From Galerina marginata (Eukaryota; Basidiomycota; Agaricomycetes; Agaricales; Galerinaceae): DNA of 64,000 nucleotides. Shown here piece after piece: positions 58,203-64,000 of this stretch. The notes below the pieces were generated by a model. The model made no database searches and was not told the DNA's origin. It saw nothing but the letters and a program-made list of their open reading frames with translations. The stretch covers positions 2,170,001 to 2,234,000 of the forward strand of contig JAECYW010000012.1 of the NCBI GenBank assembly GCA_023014335.1, in the 5' to 3' direction. How positions within the stretch are numbered: position 1 is the stretch's first letter; each line of letters opens with the position of its first letter. Position numbers and translations under genes: made by a program.

Positions 58203-59530
58203 ATGCAGGTCCATCCCACCCCGGGACACCAGGCCGGTCCTTCGAATTCCGGGACCTCCAAATACCTCGTCCAAACGTGAGCCAGTGCTCAAATTAATTA
58301 TCCATCGGTGTAAACTGACTGACAGAGAAACTAAGGTCGGACGTAATACAGGATATGCGAGTCAACGTCTCCGAGGAAGGTTCTGACAAGGTTATCTGGT
58401 ACAAGGTGAACGATGCAGAGCATATTTGTGCCCGTCCGCTTTGCTGATGAAGATTCGAAGGAAAGGTTCCTTGGAGATAACGAAATAATCGAGAATCTCG
58501 TCGTATGTCCTCTTATCTGTCTACCAGCGCCCCCAATCTAAAATTCAACTTCTGGGAAACAGCACAATGCAACGAGCACAGTCCACTGGACGATACACCG
58601 TCCCCTACGCGGGTGGTACATCCGCATCCGGTCCCCCACCTTCCCTCCAGGCGTCTTCATACCACTAACCCCCGTGCCCTCATCGTCGCCGCTGCACACC
58701 GACGCCGCCCTGTCCCTCACAACACGCACGAACCAGGCCCCGACCCTCCCCACCTCGGAATCGCAGTTTACGCTGCAGGATAGCGAGAGCGACATCGGCA
58801 CATCGAGCTCGGCAGGCGTGCACTCCTACCCACCAACCCCCACCGCACCTGTGAGCGTCAACGTCCAGCCGCCTTCACCTCTGCCGTCTGCCTCGTCCTC
58901 TGGAAAGTCACCAGGTTACTTCGACCAAGGTCAGCCCAACGGAAATGGATCCAAAAAGTCCCTCCGACGTCCTCCAAAACCCTCATCGTCGCAGATAACC
59001 CAGTTCCTCCTTTCCCCAACCTCAATCCAGCCAACCCAGCAGCCCGAGACCGCCTCTTTCTTCGCCCGCGCTCTGTCAGTGCTGAAGAGCCACAGACCCT
59101 CACACTCCAACTCATTCACCCTCTCCCGCGTCATCCCCCCAAACGGAAGTGTCAACGGCTCGTCGACCCCACCCCCTCCGTACGCGTCGAACATCTCGAT
59201 CGCAACAGCAACAGCGCCAGCGGCCCAGTCGTCAGCTGCCATTCTCGGTCTGAATCCACATCAGCAGCCGGCGCAGCCTCAGCTGCACACCCCTCTGCTC
59301 GTCTTCCATGACCGTACACCGGTACTGACTGTGCGCTCGCTGACGGGTCTTATCGAAATGGAGAAGGCAGAGGAGACATGTTTGGGTGTCGACACGAGTT
59401 TTTGGATCGCGGTTGCGTTGACCTATTTAGAATTCCTGGAAGAGCGAGAGGTGCGTTTGGGAGTGTTAACTTTTTCCCTGATATTAATATGCCCTCCCAT
59501 GTAGAGCTACCTCGCAGCTCTGAGCGATTA
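58203..59530 (+). CDS. conserved-type Pro/Ser-rich protein of unknown function
   Basis: The coding chain is clear from about 58326 on. It reads KLRSDVIQDMR, then after a 58-base intron SIFVPVRFADEDSKERFLG, then after another intron TVHWTIHRPLRGWYIRIRSP and FPPGVFIPLTP. A long Ser/Pro/Thr-rich stretch follows, then a C-terminal block LLVFHDRTPVLTVRSLTGLI ... CLGVDTSFWIAVALTYLEFL and, after a last intron, SYLAALSD and a stop near 59530. The first exon (ATG 58203, MQVHPTPGHQAGPSNSGTS) does not join in frame with its best donor (58277), so the N-terminus is uncertain. The ordered ends and disordered middle suggest a scaffold, but no family is recognised. Confidence 0.65.
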
Positions 59531-60023
59531 AAAACATCTGCAATGCGTCGACCAAATTGCAGATGAAAAAGATGGACCAACCTCACCATGATGCTGAGCA
59601 TCATTCATGTTGTACCCTGTATTTCACCCAACCAACCTGTACCTCATACATGTACAGTCTACCGATACCCAAATACCCAAAGACCTCAAAAAGGGTGGAC
59701 ATTATACAGACAAGTTATTAAGTATGTAACTCGGAGTGTACTATCATATATATACGCTAGCATAATAGTCTCCTTTTTGTTTTGCGCCAACGCTTGTAAA
59801 ATGCAGTGTAAGTATATGATGAGCGGGATGTCGAGTAGGGTAACAGTCGAATGGAGAGATAAATAGTGCATAGCGTAACGCGGCATAGCAGAGTGAGATG
59901 GAGGGCGATAAGGATGAAGAGATAAGATACAGTGGCTGGGACCAGCAAAGAGTGCAAAGGCAGGATGAAGCAACGACCGGACAAAAGGGAGAGAGCAAGG
60001 AACGAAATCTAGATCACAAAGCC
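59531..60023. other. spacer between convergent genes
   Basis: About 490 bases with two 3' UTRs. AT-rich, with TATATATA near 59750. No gene is supported. Confidence 0.5.
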
Positions 60024-60140
60024 CTAAAACCTGTCTCGTCCTCCGCCAAAGCTGTCTCGTCCTCCACCATAACTGTCCCGCCCTCCACCATAGCTATCCC
60101 GTCCTCCACCATAGCTATCCCGCCCTCCTCCGCCTCCTCC
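60024..60140 (-). repeat. short RDSYGGG-encoding tandem repeat
   Basis: The 3' end of the RRM gene has a 21-base repeat encoding RDSYGGG about four times, next to a poly-Gly run. Such Gly/Tyr/Arg tails are common in RNA-binding proteins. Confidence 0.8.
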
Positions 60141-61220
60141 TCCATAGCCACCCCGGCTATCTTCTCGATCCCCACGATATTCCCTCGACGTATAATGTGC
60201 ACGCCTCGGCGACCGCTCCTGACGGGGGTTGTTCCTCCTGTTCCCAGGAACATTGCCCTCCTTACGCGCACGGGCATACGAGAGGCGGATGGTCTCGCCG
60301 TCCTCGAGCTGTGAGCCGTCAAGCTTGTTGATCACCTCCGTGGCGGTCTCGACGTCTTTGAACTCGACGAAGCCAGAGTTAAGCTTCTCGCCCGTGTTGC
60401 CGTCACGCACTGTTGGGGGCTGGGTTAGTGAATGTTTTTTTGGTCGAAAAAAACAAGGAAGTGTCAAAGCCAAAGGTTAGACCCAAGATAACCCAAGGCA
60501 GACGGAAAAGTAAAACAAGCCGAGAAATAAGGAGAAAAACTCACTGAAGAAAACGCTAACGATCGAGTCGCCAAACTCTCCGAAAAAGTTTCGCAGCGCC
60601 GGTTCGTCCGCCGAGAAGCGGTTGAAGTACATCCTCGGGCTGGGGTCCGCCCGAGTGTACGTCGATGCCGGCTGGCGCGCGTAGTCCACGACGAGGTCGC
60701 GCCCTGAGACGTGCAGGGGCTCCTCCCGCGCGGAGGTAACGGCAGCGATGGCGCTGTCCTTGCTCACAAAGGTGACGTGCGCGAAGCCGCGTGGCCGTCC
60801 GTCCGCGTGTGTTTCTGCAGGTTGTAAGTATACGAGAAGGGCGACGGTGAGCATGTGTTGGTTGAAAACGGGAGAGAAAGAAAACTTACGCAGCCGGACA
60901 TTGTCCACCTCCCCGAACTCGGCGAACATATCCGCCAGGTCCTCCTTCGTCATGCTCCAAGGCATATTGCCAATGTATATCGACACTGAGGGGTCAGTCG
61001 GTGCCACATCCCGCTCTCGCTCCTCGTAGCACAACACACGCGCTGACGAGAACGTACGCGACGACACCGCGAGCCGTGACACTGACACTGACACGGGTGC
61101 GGCAGGAACAGCTTGTCGAACGAGGAAGGAGCTGAGACTCCTCGACGCGGGCACTGCTGTTGAGCGGGCTGTGCTGAGCAGGCTGAGGCGGGCCTGCGAG
61201 CGGAGGGCGCTTGAGAACAT
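60024..61220 (-). CDS. mitochondrial-type RNA-binding protein with two RRMs and a Gly-rich tail
   Basis: Three exons (61220-60890, 60814-60545, 60409-60024) give 328 residues. The N-terminus MFSSALRSQARLSLLSTARSTAVPASRSLSSF is rich in Ser, Ala and Arg with no acidic residues, a likely mitochondrial presequence. RRM1 starts SVSIYIGNMPWSMTKEDLADMF (RNP2) and has RGFAHVTFV (RNP1). RRM2 is recognisable by RMYFNRFSADEPALRNFFGEF and SGFVEFKDVETA. The tail after KEGNVPGNRRNNPRQERS is Gly-rich with repeats of RDSYGGG, ending FGGGRDRF. It should bind RNA, perhaps mitochondrial transcripts. The start ATG 61218-61220 was chosen because the presequence begins there. Confidence 0.9.
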
Positions 61221-61564
61221 GCTTTTTTTGGTGGTTGGTGTTGTGGGAGGAGGGAAGGGGTATTCTGCAGAAAACCAAATTCGAGAAAAGTTTTCGACAC
61301 CCAGCACGTGACGTGTATCCCTGAGCTGCATTCAACAGTTGGCGGCGGCGACCACTGACGGCATTCAAATTCTAAATTAAATACTGGAGAAATGGGAGCG
61401 AAAAAAGGGAGGAAAGTACAACCGTACAAGACCAAAATGTCTACAAAAAGGGAATTATTAGTACAGTTATTACAGAAGATGCCGACAGATTACAACTTTT
61501 ACAACACTATCGTACAGCAATGGTACATACAATGTCCCGAGGTATCAAAGTAGTCCAAATATTT
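61221..61564. other. short spacer
   Basis: About 340 bases upstream of the RRM gene, downstream of the next - strand gene. Nothing is seen beyond likely promoter and 3' UTR sequence. Confidence 0.5.
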
Positions 61565-62814
61565 TTACATCCCCTGTTCTACCCGCCTCTTCGCCTCCTT
61601 ATTCAAAAAAGGGCAGCCAACCTTCCATAGATCCACGAACTTCCAGACCCGTTCCTCGAGGTTATACTCGTCTTCGTCGTACTTCAGCGTCGCCAGCAAC
61701 CTGATGGAGGCGAGCACGCCAGGAAGCTATTGGGATTTCAATAGATATGATATGAGACTCGCAGCTACTGTCAAAGAAGGGTGAGAGGAGAGGAATGAAG
61801 GTAAAGCGCACCTCGTATATCCGAGGCTCACACTGTACGGGCTTGTCTGCGAGAGCGAAGTCATATTCCTCGTGGACGGCTTCGATTTTGTGTAGGGAAG
61901 TATGGATCAGGGAACGGACAGCCTGCGAGAAGCTTAGGAGGTGACGGTTTCATCGACTCTGAATAAACGAACTGTAACCGGCCCCGTCCCATCCTTGTCG
62001 ATTGTAGGTTGCAGAATGAGCATCGCATTGGCGTTCTCGTGAAGCTCACTAAACGACTGCACAATAACAAGCCCTAGAGTACCATGCAATGGAATCAAAC
62101 ATTTACCCTGCTAAAAAGCGAATGAAAGACACCAACCATGACGAGCCAGCCCAAATTCCTCCTCAATACTACTCCGTAGCCTGTAGGTCATCTCCACAGG
62201 AAACACACGACCACACAGCGCTTCTGACTGTGCTAACGCCGATAGAATGACCTTGTGGGTACTCTCGAACACCTCGCGCGGCGAGCGGCTTGCGTTCCGC
62301 CGCAGGGAGATGCAGCTGAGGTACAGGGCGTATCCGAAGACGAATGAGGATGCCTTACAGTCTATGGTCTGGAAATTGACGCCGCCCCAGTCGGAGGGGT
62401 GCCTGAGCCTCATCCCGAGCCTGCTGAGGTAGATAAATATTTCTCGGAGGGTACGCAGTAGGCTGGGAGTGAACGAGAAAGAAAAGAAAGTTAGACGAGA
62501 TGTACAGTATTCGAAAGATAATGCATGCCATACCTGGCATCGTGCTGCCGCACGTTCTTCGGGATATCAAAGGCTTTAGCTGCAATCTCGCTCGATATCG
62601 CCTTGAAGCCTCCAGAAACCTGATGCAAGGTATCCATCACACCCCTCTCCCATGTCGTGTCTTCCGTCGACACACAGATCGAGTGTACGCTCTCAGAGAT
62701 GGCGAGCAGTATAACCTTGTACAGCAGCTCGTTTGGAAGGGCCAACTCGCGGCGTGGCTTCCACTCCGCATTGACATATACCACCGTCGGCCTGGCTAAC
62801 GTCGTTGAAGACAT
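61565..62814 (-). CDS. hypothetical protein of fungal type
   Basis: Several exons from ATG 62814 (MSSTTLARPTVVYVNAEWKP) to TAA 61565. The chain reads ELALPNELLYKVILLAISES, then DTLHQVSGGFKAISSEIAAKA. An intron joins RQHDA to SLLRTLREIFIYLSRLGMRL, followed by SDWGGVNFQTIDCKASSF. The last exon ends LASIRLLATLKYDEDEYNLE and NKEAKRRVEQGM. The opening LPNELLYKVILLAI resembles the LPxELxxxI start of F-box domains, but the rest does not fit well. No signal peptide or membrane helix is evident. I do not recognise a family. The middle exon edges (about 62100-61860) were not all fixed. Confidence 0.7.
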
Positions 62815-64000
62815 TCAAGTCACAAGAGATGAGGGCCGGGAGAGCAATTTTGTTTGAATTTAGCTCTCAGTTGGAGTGATAACGACAGTTTCGATGTCTT
62901 CCTTCAAAGCAGTAGTAAAGGTGGGCAGGTTTTACACCAGGAAAGCGGTTGCAGGATCATGGGCTGTGTTATCTGGGGTGGACAGATAAAATGTCCTCGC
63001 GGAAGCGTGGCTAGAAGTCCGACTAATGCTGACAAATCAATCCGAGGAACCTTGTCTCCGAAACATCCAGGCCAAACGTTCAAACTGAACCATCATCTCG
63101 AAAAACCCTGTTTTCTGCATCTAATTTCGGGTCGAACGACTTCATATTGCGTAAATTCCCTTGGCCTTGTAAATCCTACTCGAGTACTTTTGAAAAGATA
63201 ACTCGCCCATCTTCGTGTTTTCCTCACTTGGAATTGGTCTAACTTGGTCAACTTCTACTTTCCACGTTTACATGGGTTTCAAGATCGTCTTTGTGGTTAA
63301 TGGGGCTTGTTGTTTTCAGGAGGCTTGGTTAATACTGTGGAAAATTTAAGAAATCGTCGGTACAGCACGGCCAAATTACACAATTTATTAAAGGTGAGTC
63401 TTCGATCTGTTCCAGACTTCTTGTGTGTTGGAGCTAGTTCAATAACTCTGCACGCAGTGTCTAATCTTGGCACGACGCAAAGAAAAGATATCTTCCGGGG
63501 GTGTTTCCAGGCCAGAACAATCTAGGAATTGCACATGTATGATGTATCGGAAATCAGTTTAATTTTGGTTCAGACTTGCATAAAGTTCGCGATTTTTCTT
63601 TCCGAATTCGGACTCTCCCGCTTGGTGCAGAAGGTTCCGAAATTCGAGAGTCCGAACCGCCGCCAATCCGCCTGTCCGCCTAAGCCTGCACGTGGCTGAC
63701 AAATATTCCAAAAATGGTATATCGCCTGATCAGCGCGCGTATCCGAGTTGGGACGCGCCTCGCGCCGCCTGCCTGCCTGCTCGTGTCTATTGCTCTGTAT
63801 TCGTCAGTATCTGTTGGATAGCATCAATCTGTAGTCCCAAACCAGCATGCGCCTATACCGCCCGGATTAGAAGTGGTGAAAATTATATTTTTGAAGTTTA
63901 ATCACCTCCTCCCCATGGAATTTCGCCTCCGTCTCTTCTCGAAAGCCGAAGGCGAGTCCCGCCTTCGATAAAAATACACGGAAATTCTATTGTTACCTTG
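62815..64000. other. terminal spacer with small inverted repeats
   Basis: No gene is supported in the last 1.2 kb. An 11-base inverted repeat (TTCGGACTCTC at 63607-63617 and its complement at 63646-63656) and a 7-base one (63947-63953 with 63961-63967) could form hairpins. Frames of 60-115 codons lack any recognised feature. Confidence 0.4.
63607..63656. repeat. 11-base inverted repeat
   Basis: The arms TTCGGACTCTC (63607-63617) and GAGAGTCCGAA (63646-63656) are perfectly complementary, with a 28-base loop. It could be part of a decayed element or a binding site. Confidence 0.6.

Noticed and set aside
1..64000. tRNA and rRNA genes
   Set aside because: I looked for GTTCGA-type T-loops with paired arms and for rRNA-like stretches and found none that fold convincingly; a covariance-model search would be decisive.

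Overview
The window reads as nuclear DNA of a filamentous basidiomycete, most likely an Agaricomycete. Genes sit on both strands and are cut by many short introns of about 45-70 bp with GT..AG ends. Products match fungal families (HIR subunit Hpc2, vacuolar alpha-mannosidase, GMC oxidoreductase, Opi3-like methyltransferase). There are no bacterial operons, CRISPR arrays or recognisable complete transposons. Exon joins given here were worked out by reading; where I checked exon-length sums they divide by three.

Left part (1-24.9 kb): the 3' end of a GH2 beta-mannosidase (+), an intronless metallo-beta-lactamase-fold hydrolase (+), an Hpc2/ubinuclein gene (-), a GH38 alpha-mannosidase (-), a Dal5-type MFS transporter (-), an importin-13-type karyopherin (-) and methionine sulfoxide reductase A (+). 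The spacers hold only weak, fragmentary coding-like segments.

Middle part (25-37 kb): the unusual region. Two secreted repeat-protein genes face each other. One (+, 25789-27113) encodes a 388-residue protein with 16 copies of a PVKGSPAG-type motif. The other (-, 27842-29738) has a start codon and signal peptide in a short first exon; its second exon has 30 copies of a 19-residue repeat, each ending in Arg-Arg. It looks like a Kex2-processed repeat (KEP) precursor, and ATG-based ORF calling misses it because the large exon contains no Met. A small Ser/Thr-rich, possibly GPI-anchored protein gene follows at 32.0 kb, then about 5 kb with no gene I can support.

Right part (37.4-62.8 kb): a secreted GH3 beta-glucosidase (+), a short-chain dehydrogenase (-), a UBE2S-type E2 (+), an Opi3-like phospholipid methyltransferase (+), a Coq8/ABC1 kinase (-), a C2H2 zinc-finger protein (-), a lineage-specific Cys/His protein (+), a GMC oxidoreductase (-), a TDP2-like EEP phosphodiesterase (+), a proline/serine-rich conserved protein (+), a mitochondrial-type two-RRM protein (-) and a hypothetical protein (-). 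The last 1.2 kb holds only small repeats.

Together the genes mix housekeeping functions (chromatin, nuclear import, ubiquitin, lipid and ubiquinone synthesis, repair) with secreted or carbohydrate-active functions (GH2, GH38, GH3, GMC, repeat peptides). I see no pathway that unites them.
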